A stretch of 64,000 bases of DNA from Limnephilus marmoratus (Eukaryota; Arthropoda; Insecta; Trichoptera; Limnephilidae), in assembly GCA_917880885.1 (NCBI GenBank), contig OU862909.1, positions 33,168,405 to 33,232,404 of the forward strand. Reading direction: 5' to 3'. Shown one piece after another: positions 11,701 through 23,297 of the stretch; the stretch's first letter is position 1; every line of letters begins with the position of its first letter. Made by a program: the position numbers and the translations under genes. Below the pieces are notes generated by a model that did no database searches, was not told the DNA's origin, and saw nothing but the letters and a program-made list of their open reading frames with translations.

Positions 11701-11779
11701 TACTAACATAAAATAAAACTAAGGTTCCCCGAAGGGGTGTGCAGAGAGGATCTACCGCCAAATAGCAATAGTATAAACT
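11701..11779. other. Short fragment with GGTTCCCCGAAGGGG palindrome
   Basis: The segment at 11732-11765 (CCCCGAAGGGG, then GCAGAGAGGA and ACCGCC) matches the pattern at 17478-17515 and appears to be a remnant of a shared retroelement sequence. Confidence 0.35.
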
Positions 11780-12075
11780 CAACACAGGAAAATAATTACC
11801 CTCAGGGCGTATGTCATCTTTGGGATGCTGTGTGGAGGGTCTTTTTAAGGTAAGGAAGGAGAGGAAGTTCTGGGGAGGAAAAAGGTATGAGGGGTGGGTA
11901 GGAATCTGGGGTTCAGTGTGTCCAGGCCATCCGCCGCCAAAACCTAGACAAACCTCGCCCCAAGAACCCACGTCACCAAGCGTAACGAACCACTTGGGGT
12001 GACCTTTGGCATAGTTGTTGGTAATCCAATAAATGATTCCCGGGTCGGCGGTATCCATTCCCGCCTCCCAAATTG
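11780..12075 (-). mobile_element. SL element copy a (LINE-A-tailed, shortened middle)
   Basis: On the minus strand it begins ATTTGGGAGGCGGGAATGG, passes GGTCACCCCAAGTGGTTCG and TTGGTGACG, and ends in the LINE-A tail with the CCCTGAGG palindrome. The middle (the GCGTCTGCCCAACTG segment of long copies) is deleted. No RT is encoded; it must have moved with trans-acting LINE machinery. Confidence 0.7.
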
Positions 12076-12429
12076 CAATAATTACATTCAAATGCATTAA
12101 GGAAAAAACTGCTTGTCTATGTACCGTATGTAAGTACTAGAGTATAAGTACAACAAATCGACACTGTTAATAAATTCGTTTGTTATCAGTACCTATCATC
12201 TTATGATTATAAGTATTTTTGAAATCGATTTTAGGTTTGAAATTGGCAAAAAATGTCTCAAAAAATTATGATTTTTTTTAATAAATATCATTTCGGGGGT
12301 CAACCGTCGGGGGACCAACTGTCGGATAACCCAAAATTTCCCAACTATGGTAGTAGGTTCCTACCCTTTCATGATGAAGACACCCAAAAAGAGCAACATG
12401 AAAGTTATAAAAAAAACGTTTATTTTCAA

Positions 12430-12480
12430 CTAGCTTTTACCCGAACTACGTGACTGGTAGGAGTGCAGTTCCACAGAGAT
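12430..12480 (-). mobile_element. Helitron 3' end
   Basis: Minus strand GTTCGGGTAAAAGCTAGT: CTAG followed by T at 12433-12429 after a short GC-rich segment. Extent towards the 5' side is not determined. Confidence 0.35.
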
Positions 12481-13079
12481 GTCCTGATGATGATATTTGT
12501 ATTGACCTGATGATAGCAAACCTCTTAAAAAATATAAAAAAAATTAAAAATACCCGGCTTCGCCCGACATTTCAACATTCTCTTATCGAATTACTTTACT
12601 AATCAAGCAATGTGGTTGCGTGTAAGTTTTTTATTTCATGAAATTGAATTATTAATTTATTTTCCTTTATCTTAAAAAATGACGAAGTTAACTGACGATC
12701 TTTCAAACTAACCTTGAGAAAACGTTGCAAATGTGTCTCGTGACGTCACGAGATACGAGTTTCGAATGGCAGTGCTGCAGTACCTACCCATGTACCGCGA
12801 TGTCACAAGCTTTTCGGCCAGCCGCAAATATCAACATTATAACGTCTTATTCGGTATTTTCCAAAAATTCAAAAAGTTCCATCCTCAGCGTGCTCTAATT
12901 TACATGATACATTTGTAAAAAACATAAAATTTCGCTGTAGGAAACGAACCCTTCGACATAAATGGGAGATTTCAAAATTTTGTAATATTTATGAGTAACA
13001 GTGTGAAAACGAGAGGCCAACTCTTTTACATCGCTAGAACAAAAAAAAAACGTTTTTCCGCTGTTATAAGCGTCGATAA

Positions 13080-13260
13080 GCCACTTTAACAGTCGCTTAA
13101 GCTTAGGCGACATTTCGCAGCATTCTCGAGAAAGTTCAGGAGGCATCTCGCTCTTGTGCGCGGGCGGCGATCGCACGCGAGGGAAAGAAACAGACGCAGG
13201 TCGCGTATGATCGACGGTGCGAGGCAATTAGTCGTCGCGCGGTTCACATCGACAACTCAA
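13080..13260. promoter_or_regulatory. CpG-dense segment
   Basis: Many CpG dinucleotides (for example GGCGGCGATCGCACGCGAGG) in otherwise AT-rich DNA, with no ORF or repeat features. Possibly a promoter or enhancer; unproven. Confidence 0.2.
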
Positions 13261-13842
13261 TGCTTAATGCCCAGCATCTCAATCTTTTCATTAAAAATGG
13301 GAAAAGTGGCTTCTGACCCAAAATTAAGGATATTGATAAAATGTTAAAGAGTATCTTATAGAGTTCGATAAAATATTTTTGATTTTAAAAGCGAATTGTT
13401 CTCAATGAATAGTGATTTAAGTCTAAATCAAGGGAAAAATCTTTACGATTTAAATACAATTTTGAGTGTAAAAGGGCATAGTGGTCAAGTATCGTGTTCT
13501 TCGTTCTCAATAATGATAAAAGATTATCCTAGAGACTAAGAAATGCCCGCAAAAATGTGTATAATTTTTAAAGATTGATCTTTGATGAACCGAAGTTGTT
13601 GGGATAAAACTGTCCAATCTGAAATGAACGATTATTAGCCCAAAACAAAATTATCATTGTCTTTCCATAAATAAGGAGAAAATACAGAATTTTACATTCT
13701 AAAGGTGCAAAATTCTCTGGGATTTGATGAAAGTGATGACAGTTTTATCTACAAGGGATGAAAAAACTAAGCTGAGTCCAAAGCTTTTGGTTCTGAGTGG
13801 ATACGACAACATTTTTTGAGATAAGAGTAAAAACATTTTTTC

Positions 13843-14086
13843 TGTTGGAAGTAAAATTTCTCCACCGTTCAACGTTCACCAGTTCAGCTGGCCAGCATCC
13901 AGTAAGTAGGTTCTGCAAGCTCGGTACTGTATAAATACTCGGTGTATTGTATAATATATACACGACTAGTCTTGTGACGGAGCAAGCCACGACTGCGCCA
14001 ACAAACCGGTCACTGGACACTGGACATTCCACATCAATATTCCATTTAATAAAATCATTTGTCCATTCGCATTACCGACCCATTCA
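13843..14086 (+). mobile_element. Possible solo LTR or promoter fragment
   Basis: TGTTGGAAG at 13843, TATAAATA at 13930 and AATAAAA at 14048 are spaced as in an LTR (U3 TATA, then poly-A signal), and CA occurs at 14085. There is no matching inverted terminus or target duplication, so the assignment is weak. Confidence 0.2.
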
Positions 14087-14986
14087 GTGATTCAGATCTC
14101 CACTGAAGACCAAGAAACGAAGAAACGGGAATGCCGCAAGGTACGCATATGGGACTTGAATCTTTTTTTGTTGTTATCGACGTTAATTTGGCGGTCAAGG
14201 AGGAATTTGGACTTTAGTCGCAAGTACAATTATACACATTAGTACATTTAATCGTTTTTATAAACAAATAAATGTACTCTGGATGGAACGCTTAAAACGG
14301 AGTGACATTTTTTAAATGTATTGAAGTAATATCTCTTATAACTAACTATTCCAAAAAAATGGTGATTTCATCCAAAATAGGTGATTTTTAATACGAAGGG
14401 ACAAAATAAATGTTTATGGGTAATGGACCGCAAAGCAGTGACGCGATTTAACGATTTTCTTGTGTCCTTGGTGATTTGTTTCCAGATTCTACTTTCACTG
14501 CCCGAAAAATATTTTTTATATTATTGTAGACTAATAATTACTTCTTTTTAGCTGTAAATAAGCTATTCAGAAACTGGTACGTTGCAAAAATTGGAAAAAA
14601 GTCGCGACAAGCCGCTGCCTCCATATACATCTCCGTATAGTCACCGGACGCCTTTTTCAAAAAATAAATGGCTCACAAGTGAGTTAAGTAGTGAATTAAT
14701 TTAAAGGAAAAAAAGCAGAAATACAAGAATGTTGGCGTATTTATCCGATTTCTCCATGGCACCTTTTGTATACGTGTCAAACCAATCGATACATTATTCA
14801 ATACAAGAACTTTGTAACTTTCTGTAAGTGCTCATACGACTTTTACGATAGTAACAAGAAACCCAACTGCGCAACTACTGAATACATAAATGTAATAGTG
14901 AGTCTAGGTACTTCTTACCATGTAAAACTTAAAAGCATATAGTCTTAATTAAATAGGAAAAATGAGAGATTTCTTACAATCTGTGT
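14087..14986. other. Non-coding stretch
   Basis: AT-rich sequence without recognisable gene or repeat. Confidence 0.4.
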
Positions 14987-14987
14987 C

Positions 14988-15293
14988 TTGGACATTAGGC
15001 AAATTTATGCCAAAAACATATTAGCATACCTCTTCAAACACAGAACTACTTTTGAAAATGTCCAAACTGCTCGCGATACTATAACCAAAGGGCATAATCT
15101 CCTACTTATCCCTTTTGCTAAAACAACCTTTAGCCAAAGAAATTTTAGATACTTTGCAACAAAACTATATAATACACTACCACTGGCAATTAGACAAAAC
15201 ACAATGTATCTTAAATATAAATCTGACACCAAGTCCTGGATTACCAGCCAAAATAGATCCAAAATCAAAGATTTTATCAAAACTAACTTATAA
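14988..15293 (+). pseudogene. LINE-C RT C-terminal fragment
   Basis: About 100 residues entering without a start codon. The NFRYFATKLYNTLPLAIRQ segment is the F.Y.AP..YN.LP signature seen at the C terminus of many Jockey/CR1-type proteins. Nothing catalytic remains. Confidence 0.55.
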
Positions 15294-15398
15294 GTATTTA
15301 TTTTTTCAATTTTACGTTGATGATTAACTGTTACTTGTAATATTGTGTTATTATTTGTACTTTGTATGTGTTATTATTATAAACTGCTCATGCTAAGC

Positions 15399-15435
15399 GC
15401 CTGCTCTCAACACAGGTTCTCCTAGTGAGACAGGC
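15399..15435 (+). other. LINE 3'-terminal hairpin
   Basis: GCCTGCTCTC pairs with GAGACAGGC around a loop with AACACAGGTTCTCCTAG; same layout as 6607-6645 and 27171-27200. Confidence 0.45.
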
Positions 15436-15480
15436 ATAGAATAAAACAAATTGTAACTCAAAACTAATAAAGATGAATAA

Positions 15481-15865
15481 TAAAAAAAATCAAACTGATT
15501 GTTCAGTTTTGTAAGATTTATAAGATGAAATATTGTTAGATTAAAAACTGAATAAACGTTTAAAAAAAACACACACACACAACTACTTGTTATTTTTTCG
15601 TGTAAGGTTCGTTTCATCCTTTGGTGGAATTAATAAAGAGTTGCGTATATCTTGTGATGGGATATACCAAACAGATACATTATTGCAATTTGATAAGCCT
15701 CAAATACGGGAACGTGAAATAATAAGTAATAAAGAAAGCAAAACAAAATTAAACATTAACTATATTTTAATAATGCAAAATGGTTATTGAATTGTAGCTA
15801 ATGAGACACGAAAAGTTAAAGAGCTAGAGGGACAATTCAAGTTAACCCTAAAAGAAAATATAAGT
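15481..15865. other. Non-coding, with a short AC repeat
   Basis: AC dinucleotide repeat near 15570-15583; the remainder is unassigned AT-rich sequence. Confidence 0.4.
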
Positions 15866-16228
15866 GTCAAGGAAAATAATTTCCTTCAGGACCTATATCA
15901 TCTTAGGGGATGCTGTGTACAGATTTTTTTAAGGAAAGGAAGGATAGGAAGTTCTGGAAAGGAAATAGATATGAGGGGTGGGTAGGAATCTGGGGGTCAG
16001 TGTATCCAGGAGTGAAGGATGTATGAATCCATCCTTACAACTGCAGTGCAAGGCAATGGATCTTGGTTTTCTGGTTGGATAGGTCAAAAGACCTATCTCA
16101 ACTAGTCTCTTTCGATCCGAGTAGGTGGCCGGACCAAGACCTGGACAAACCTCACTCCATGAAGCCTGCTAGGTCACTAAACGTAGCGAACAACTTGGGG
16201 TGACCTATGGAAAAGGTGTTGGTATGAT
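15866..16228 (-). mobile_element. SL element copy b
   Basis: Minus-strand copy with the GGTCACCCCAAGTTGTTCG head region, the CAGGTCTTGGTCCGG middle, and a decayed LINE-A tail (CCTGAAGGAAATTATTTTCC). Several indels suggest age. Confidence 0.65.
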
Positions 16229-16289
16229 ATCACAAAGATTTAACATGCTCATGCTTAGCAAAAATAAATTGGTGAGGTCAAGTAAGACT

Positions 16290-16312
16290 CAGTTAGGTTA
16301 GGTTAGGTTCAT
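16290..16312 (+). repeat. Short interstitial TTAGG repeat
   Basis: About three TTAGG units. TTAGG is the ancestral insect telomere unit; such short tracts occur away from telomeres. Confidence 0.5.
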
Positions 16313-17215
16313 TTAGGTGTGTCCACAAAAACCAATTTTCAACATAATTTTAATCAAAGTTAAAAAAAATAATAAAATACGAATGCACTTTCATTTAGTC
16401 ATTAGTTCAATCTCGAACGAGGAAAACAGTAAATTTACCGTTAGCGCTAAGTAACAAGAAACATGCAGGCTGCAATATAGTAGTAAGGTAAGGAATATGT
16501 GCAACGTACATCTGTAGTAAGTGCATTGCAACATGTACAATGCTCACTCTCTTATACAGGCATTATTTGCATTCTCATAATATTCTGATACTAAAAAGAT
16601 ATTATCCCTTTGATAGCAATAACCATTTCCGTTTGTTCACATTAAAGTTAAATAATAATATTATGCAAGTTAGCCATACAAGCACCTACAACTACAATAA
16701 TAAGTAAAATGATATTTTTATTGCACAATTTTTGTAAACAAATATGACTTCAAGGAAAAACTAAAAGTAGTGTTTATTTTTCTTAAAAATATACTGATAA
16801 TGTAAATTGACAAATAAAATTGATGTCGCGTGATTGCTATGAGGTTTACGAATTAATATGGTTTAAAGTGTCAATGATGATATGATACGACACGGCAGGC
16901 TCAAATTTGTGGAACAGTGTAAAAGAGAAAACATAATACTTAAGATTTCATGTTCTACCACCAGCAAGCCCTGAAATTAAGCGTTTTAATTTCTTCGTTA
17001 CGTAGGTAGGCGAAGATGACAGAACTATACAAACGCCTTGCTTCAATGCTTCTTATACAATGTGAATTATTTGGTTTTTTGGTATATCACATGCTCCTGC
17101 TATTGTCCCTGTTTTGTCTTTCTAGGCTACTCCCGAGTTCCTTTTCCTCTACTTCTGCTGCATTATATATCTCAACTGAAAACTCAATTCTTCGTCCCTC
17201 TATTGGACTCCAGTT
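16313..17215. other. Non-coding stretch
   Basis: No gene or repeat recognised. Small open frames near 17016-17267 are Leu/Ser-rich without motifs. Confidence 0.4.
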
Positions 17216-17353
17216 ACTAATATCTACAGCCTGTATGTCGGACGAATATCTACAGCTCATATGTTGAACTAATATCTACGAACTTCAGAGTGTTGACTAA
17301 TATCTACAGAGCGTAGGTTGAACTAATATCTACAGAGCGTAGGTTGGACTAAT
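17216..17353 (+). repeat. Tandem array of ~26-bp units, arm 1
   Basis: About five degenerate units with core ACTAATATCTACAG followed by AGCGTAGGTTG-like sequence. The same core occurs in reverse orientation at 17645-17790. Confidence 0.65.
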
Positions 17354-17461
17354 CAGCTAAATGTGTCCAATAGTCCGATATCAGGGATTTTTACATACAT
17401 ACTTACATAAATTAAGTTTTTTAAACTGCATACGCAATATTACTAACTAAAAAAACTAACT

Positions 17462-17590
17462 AACTAACCATCACGCCGTTTCCCCGCAGGGGTAGGCAGA
17501 GAGGACGGACCGCCAAACATCCCGGTCTTGGCACACATTCCTTGCCTCGTTTACATTCATACAACGTCTCATACATTCTCTTCTATTATT
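17462..17590 (-). mobile_element. Retroelement fragment between the arrays
   Basis: CCCCGCAGGGGTAGGCAGAG at 17480 and GGACGGACCGCC resemble the fragment at 11732 and a motif frequent in insect retroelement remnants. Orientation is inferred weakly. Confidence 0.3.
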
Positions 17591-17644
17591 CTGTACGTTA
17601 TTCCAATATGCTATACATAATTGCAAATCCAACCTCTGCCAGTA

Positions 17645-17790
17645 CTGTAGATATTAGTCAACCCTTTGGTTCTCATACATATTAGTAAACAGTTTGAGCT
17701 GTAGATATTCGTCAACACTTTGATTCTCATAGATATTAGTTCGATTTTTTCAGTTTTGGAATTCCTGTAGATATTAGTAGACGCCTCCCT
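17645..17790 (-). repeat. Tandem array of ~26-bp units, arm 2 (inverted)
   Basis: Core CTGTAGATATTAGT repeats three to four times, the complement of arm 1. The two arms enclose ~290 bp and together resemble the arms of a foldback element. Confidence 0.6.
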
Positions 17791-18662
17791 CTATTGTAGG
17801 TATGCTTCCAAATCAAAGCTTCCGCTTGTTAATCTTTCATGACACTCCCATCTTCCATCACCATTCCTACTTTTTGCAAAAAATAAGTAATTATTCGATT
17901 AGGTACGTGATTAGAAAACTGATTTAGGTACATACTCTATTTATATGAGATAAGTTCCTTCTGCAATATGATAATTATTTTTATATCTACCTGCCTATAC
18001 ATATCACTGTTTTTATATCATTATACCCTACGAACGTATTATCTTTTATGTAATTCCCTAGAATAAACCTGCCAGGGCCCAGGCATTCGTGCAACGTGCA
18101 ACGTCCGCGGTTAATGTATTATAAGAAGTGTTGCGTTTAATATTCCATGGATATGTTTATATGATTTGCTTGATTCAATGATTACGCACGTCTTGCATAA
18201 GAGTAACACCATAGAGGACATTAATAATTATGAATACGTTATCGGTGTAATTGTATTTGTTAGACCATAAGGTCTAAACCGCTATTCCGCAATATACCGT
18301 AAACAGCATGGGCAATAAATACTGTCTGTATTCACTATTCACAGTTTGTCTAACTGATTTATTATCGAAGTTAATGCGTCATGAAAAGAAGTCTCAGCCA
18401 ATAAAGCGCGTCTGGAAACGTAATTTTCCATTCCATCTATATGATATCGAACATTGAAACAAATTAATACATATAACGAAAAAATAAGGTACCTGTTTAG
18501 GTACCGGTTTAAAAGTTCTGGCAGCGACCTGGATTGGAACTCGAGACTCCTAAGTTGTGATTCAGGTTCAAGGATTAGATGGACTCCCTTAAAATTAACG
18601 ACTTTATCGCTGTGTGTCCGAAAGAACGGGAATCGCAGTTAAGGAAAAAGACATTAATTTTA
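17791..18662. other. Non-coding stretch
   Basis: AT-rich, no gene. Near 18525-18555 GGATTGGAACTCGAGACTCC could be a degenerate tRNA B-box on the minus strand, not firm enough to call. Confidence 0.35.
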
Positions 18663-18693
18663 AGGTTTAGGTTAGGTTAGGTTAGGTTAGGTG
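18663..18693 (+). repeat. Interstitial TTAGG repeat
   Basis: Five to six TTAGG units in a row, the canonical insect telomeric unit. It sits immediately before the MITE at 18725. Confidence 0.75.
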
Positions 18694-18724
18694 TAAACTC
18701 GTAAAGTGGTTAATTTTTAGGTAA

Positions 18725-18889
18725 GGGAACGTACCCATACTACGTGATCTGTTCAGGGGGGGGGTTCTTCAAAACATCACGCTTGGTACAAATAAGCGGC
18801 GAGTTGCCTAGGTTTTTGGTCACCGGGGGAGGGGGGGGGGGGGGGTTAAAAATTGCAAAAAGTTAGTCACGTAGTATGGGTACGTTCCC
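18725..18889. mobile_element. MITE-G copy 1, Harbinger-like
   Basis: TAA occurs on both sides (18722-18724, 18890-18892) of inverted ends GGGAACGTACCCATACTACG / complement. A 3-bp TWA duplication with GG-starting ends fits PIF/Harbinger. The interior has two long G runs. No coding capacity. Confidence 0.75.
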
Positions 18890-18972
18890 TAAGGCCAATT
18901 CCCTATCCTTAAGTAGAACCGGAACCGCCTCTCTGGACCTTTAGCTACCCGGGCGTAAGCAAAAACCAATAA

Positions 18973-19094
18973 GGGAACGTACCCATACTACGTGACCAAC
19001 TTTTTGCAATTTTAAACCCCCCCCCCCCCCCCCGAGCGTGACATTTTGAAGACCCCCCCCCCCTAAACGTGTCACGTAGTATGGGTACGTTCCC
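18973..19094. mobile_element. MITE-G copy 2
   Basis: Same termini and flanking TAA (18970-18972, 19095-19097). The interior is shorter (122 bp in all) with poly-C tracts, i.e. inverted relative to copy 1. Confidence 0.75.
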
Positions 19095-19097
19095 TAA

Positions 19098-20364
19098 GGT
19101 AATGATTCTAGTATCTTCTTCTTGTTCTAGTTTAGAGTTTGGCCAGCATTAGGGAAATCTTAATCCTAAAGGCTTCAGCCCGGAACAAATACAATCCCAA
19201 GTTACCTACGTAGGTTTAAACGCCATGTTATGAGCGTCGACGTCTACTTCTACTAGGACACGTGACCTCCATCAATCTTCCTCTGGATTTTCATGTGCGT
19301 TATCTTGTATTAAATAAAATTTGCGACCAAGACATTGGAGTTTAATCTTACGAATTTTTAGCGATGAAGAACTTCTATTTCGATGAAGAACTTTTTGATG
19401 CGCTACGAGTAACTGACAATCATTAACTTCCAGCCCTGTCATATTTTTACAAAGCATAAATAATGCATTACCAATATTTATCGTAAGCAAGGTGATTCAA
19501 TCTCAAAATCATTGCTGGATAGTGTCGGGGAAAATCTTTCCGCTATGGACTATTAAGGCCGTCCAAAAAATTCTCACTGCCGGAAGTTTCATCCAGACAA
19601 GAGGCAATAAAATCTAAGGAATCAGGCATGAAGTTAAGTGTGCCATGCTGCCCATGTTGGGAACCCTTTGTTCATAATAATGTCTTCCTGGTGTCATCCC
19701 TATAAGCCTCCCATCTTCCTAACAATAACCTCCTAGGTAGAGGTGAGTTCGCGGCTTTGTCTTTGGATGCCCAATAAGCCGCCGCTGATGGTCAGCTCTA
19801 CGGTAAGACGGTCCGACGGCCCATCAAGTTAATGATCGGGCCGCTGACAAATGACCGCGTCAGGCGTATGGAGTGCGTATAGTCGCGGCTCGCGGCCGGT
19901 GACAGGTGTTGCCGGCCTGTCCGGAGTTAAATGGCAAAACGGCTTTTTACGAGGATGCACAATTTCTTGAATGTGGCAAAATTGGTTATGCTAATGCGGC
20001 GGTACTTTGTAGCTGATTTAAAACCATGATTATTAATTATTGAATTATCTGAGGAGGTCTATTAGCGTGTTTACTTATTTGGAATCAGCCATGTCAGCGG
20101 ATGCTTTTTTATACATAGAACGATTGTACGTTGTAAGAATATATCGATGCATCTGAGGAAATGTGGTTGATAATGCTTAGTACCTACCTACTCGTTGTGT
20201 CATTATAATATTATTTTCTTTTTTGTTGAAATGATAATAGCACACTTGTATTATGGTCATGTGAAAATATTTGGTTTGGAATATATTGAATATTAGATGA
20301 AATTTCCGAAGATTGCTGTGAAAAATCGAATTGCATTGACGATGGCAGTCATATCTTAAACTAA
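19098..20364. other. Non-coding stretch with a GC-rich part
   Basis: No gene recognised. About 19740-19930 is GC- and CpG-richer (GGGCCGCTGACAAATGACCG, GCGGCTCGCGGCCGG) and may be conserved or regulatory. Confidence 0.35.
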
Positions 20365-20372
20365 AGTGTTGA

Positions 20373-21277
20373 CAGGGCCGGGCAAAATACATGCTTTGCT
20401 GTAATTAAAATACAAATTACAAAATACTTTTTCGCATGTATTTAAAATACGAAATACAAAATACTTTCAAGTCGTGTATTTGAAATACAAAATACAGTAT
20501 TTTAATATGTTTTTTATTTCAAATACAAAATACAAATTACAAAATACATTTGGTTTTGCTAGAACCTTTGGTTGCAATAAATTGTCGTAAGTGCCCATAT
20601 CTAGCGAAGCAAAGCTGAGCAGAGTGAAACAGAGACGTGCGAAAATTGACCAATCATATTGCTCAGAAGACACATTTCATCTCCGCTCCACTTGTAAAGT
20701 TTTGTGGTGTAGGACCCAGGTGTTAGATAATAATAATAATTATTATAATAACATGACATTTGCGTAGCGCAGTTTTGTGTTATTTCATTTCAAGTGCGCT
20801 CTATTGTAATTAACTTAAAAAATAATCTAGTATTCAGTCAAATTATTCCTATTGTGCTTGATCTAATTCTGTGACAAATACATGTACAATACAAAGCAAT
20901 GACGGAATTTGATCATCCATTATCAATTAACTCACGTCTTCATGAATAAATTCTGCGAAACGTTTGTTTTGACGTACCTACAGTGTTTCCAACTCTAAAT
21001 ATTAACATAATATATTGATCTGGATTCTAGCGTTTTTAGTCTATGTATTATCTACGTAGGTTTATTTTTCATTATCATTATTAAGATCGCTAAATGTATT
21101 TGAAAATGTATTTTGAAGCCATAAGTATTTGAAATACAAATACATCAGCATCAGGTAATTGAAATACCAATTACAAAATACATTTTTAGGAAGTAATTGA
21201 AATGCAAATACAAAATACGTATTTGTATTTCAAATACGTATTTCAAACACAAGTAATTCAAATACTGCCCAGCCCTG
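20373..21277. mobile_element. hAT-1, nonautonomous hAT element with exact TSD
   Basis: Termini CAGGGCCGGGCAAAATAC and, complemented, CAGGGCTGGGCAGTATTT are flanked by a perfect 8-bp duplication AGTGTTGA (20365-20372 and 21278-21285). CAGGGC-type ends with 8-bp duplications define hAT elements. The subterminal regions are full of AAATACAAAATAC-like repeats. No transposase remains. It contains a LINE-F-type 3' end on the minus strand at about 20727-20830. Confidence 0.9.
20727..20830 (-). mobile_element. LINE-F 3' end inside hAT-1
   Basis: On the minus strand GAGCGCACTTGAAATGAAAT and AAACTGCGCTACGCAAAT followed by a TTA/ATT repeat match the 3' UTR of the LINE at 31598-32449 (GCGCACTTGAAGTGAAATG, AACTGCGCTATATAAATA). 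Confidence 0.65.
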
Positions 21278-21522
21278 AGTGTTGATACGAGTCAAGATGG
21301 GTGAAATAATTTAAGATTCGACCATTTGTGATACGGTAACAAATACATTGCTGTACAAATGAATTCAAGTTTTCCAGACTTAACGTGAACTCTAGGATGA
21401 ATATTACAAAACTGTCCAAAATTTTGGCTCAATAAGGACTCGGTACTCCAAAAGTCCAACAAAAATCACAATGAAAAAAAAATATCATCACAATGATAAT
21501 AAAAATATTATCATTATATTAT

Positions 21523-21552
21523 CGCTGGCTGATAAAATATTATCAGCCAGCG
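21523..21552. repeat. Perfect 13-bp hairpin
   Basis: CGCTGGCTGATAA, spacer AATA, then its exact complement. It coincides with the left border of R3 copy 1. Confidence 0.6.
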
Positions 21553-22249
21553 GCCGAAAATTCATATTTCGTTCAAAGATGTTCTTACGAATGTACAGGG
21601 CGGCTCCAATGAGAAAGATTAATTATTCTTCATACCAGCTTTTTTAATAATAGCTCAATATCCATTTTATTTCATTCAAAATTTGCTTTAATTTATACCT
21701 AAATTCAAAAATGCTGAAAGGTGTGATGATAAAACTATTAAAATGATGTACTTTTTGTAATAATTTTTTGATCATAAGTATTTATAATTTTTCAATAATG
21801 TAAAATAAGAATGTAAAAAATCATATATGTATTAGTTTATAAGACCGTAAATAAATAGACAAACTGAAGTATTTTCGTCACAAAACATGTGTGCGGATCT
21901 TTTTTTAAATGATTTTATTTAAAGTAAAATTAAAATTCTGAAGCTTGAAGCTTTCTCGAGCTTTCCCAGATAATTTAATGATTTATTTTACTGCATGATT
22001 GTACTGTGATTTGAAATGTGTAATGGCATAACACCAAATTTTGTATGAAAACAACAAATTTGACAACGACCTACGGTAAGACCTTATTGTACTAAAAATA
22101 AATATATTTTCTCAAATTTTAAAACATAGCTTTACTAGATAAAATAACAATCCATCGAAATCAATTGATAATTTTTTGTTGAAAAGAGTAGATACTTTTA
22201 AATTTTGATTTAAAAATGACATTTTTTTTGTTTGGTTATTCCCTCTTAA
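21541..22249 (+). repeat. R3 repeat copy 1
   Basis: A ~700-bp AT-rich non-coding repeat with copies at 27714-28436 (inverted) and 39484-40032. Landmarks in order: CAGCGGCCGAAAA, CAGGGCGGCTCCAATGAG, AAAATTTGCTTTAATTTATA, ATTTGAAATGTG, AGACCTTATT, CTCTTAA. The right end is TTAA at 22246-22249; an SL element follows directly. Confidence 0.65.
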
Positions 22250-22258
22250 TAAATTACA

Positions 22259-22696
22259 ATAGCTCCTCACAAGAGGACCCGAGTAAAATATTTTCCCTCA
22301 GGGTAGGCCCTGACATAGGTTTCACCTTTGGGGATGCTGTGTGGAGGGCTTTGAAAGGAAAGCAAGGAATTTCTGGGAATGATAAGGCATGAAGGGTGGT
22401 TAGCATTCTTAGGGTTAGTGGGTCCAGGAGTAACGGACGAATGAATCCATCCCTCCCACTGCGGTGCAAGGCGGTGCTCCAAAAGAGTTGTGCTTGAGTG
22501 GTCACGAGGTGTTCCTAAACCAGTCTGGCCTGCTACGCAGCTAGTGGGCAGACACATCCGCCGGCAAGACCCGGACAAACCTCACCCCACGAAACCGGGC
22601 ACACCTGCTAAGTCACCAAACGTAACAAACCATTTGGGGTGACCGATGGCAGAGGTGTTGGTTATCCAATAAACGGTACCTATACGAGCTTCCAAA
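22259..22696 (-). mobile_element. SL element copy c, near full length
   Basis: Minus-strand copy with head TTATTGGATAACCAACACC, GGTCACCCCAAATGGTTTG, middle GGGTCTTGCCGGCGGATG and TGCCCACTAGCTGCG, then the LINE-A tail (CCCTGAGGGAAAATATTTTA). Inserted against the right end of R3 copy 1. Confidence 0.75.
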
Positions 22697-23297
22697 ATTA
22701 GTGTTAGTAAATTATTACTTGTTAATATCGGTTCGACTGTCGACGGTGAAACCGTGCTTGAGAAATCGATATAGAATCATCGGACGTTACGCCTATCGAT
22801 ATTGTAAAGTAATTCACCGCGCTAGAACTCCAGAGAATAAAAATGACCATCGAATTGGTGCTGTTTGAGATCTAGAATCTACAATGCGGTGTAGGCTGTA
22901 TTGTACATAGTGTATATTGTGTGTGCAGTTGAAGCGACGAGCATTTGTCGAGTTTCACAACTAGGCTATAAAATTAACCGGTTTCAAGTCTCCTTGTATT
23001 TTTCTCCTCCGTGACGGACGGGTTACCTCAAAATGCGAAACATTTTTATTACACCATTCATCTCTTTCTCTTCATTTGCCGGACTCCTCGCTCTCTGCAG
23101 CTAATTAGCCACCAATATTAAGAATAATAATAAAAACGGAGGGCAGAACATTTCCGCAATAATAAATTATTGGTGAAAAATACTCAATTTTTATTATAAA
23201 TAAATCGAGGTGATCGATGGGCATTTCTCTGTCCGGGATTCCTCAATCTTCAAGCCCCTGTGTCTAGAAATGGTCCATCAAGAAAGTAAAAAAAAAA
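22697..23297. other. Non-coding, moderately GC-rich
   Basis: No gene is recognised. 22730-23130 has mixed base composition and short inverted words (ATCGATATAGAATCATCGG, CGCCTATCGATAT) and does not look like any repeat in this window; candidate conserved non-coding DNA. Confidence 0.35.

Larger units (their letters stand above)
12076..13842. other. Non-coding stretch
   Basis: No gene is recognised. It contains a Helitron 3' end at 12430 and a CpG-dense segment at about 13080-13260 that could be regulatory. Confidence 0.4.
14987..15480 (+). mobile_element. LINE-C 3' end
   Basis: Truncated LINE: the last ~100 codons of an ORF (stop near 15291), a ~180-bp 3' UTR with the hairpin at 15399-15435, and an AATAAAGATGAATAATAAAAA tail region. 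Confidence 0.6.

Noticed and set aside
13843..14086. Confident solo LTR
   Set aside because: TATA and poly-A signals fit, but there are no inverted ends or target duplication, so it is reported only at low confidence.
17216..17790. Possible CRISPR-like repeat array
   Set aside because: Units are degenerate and directly adjoining, arms are in opposite orientation, and the DNA is eukaryotic.
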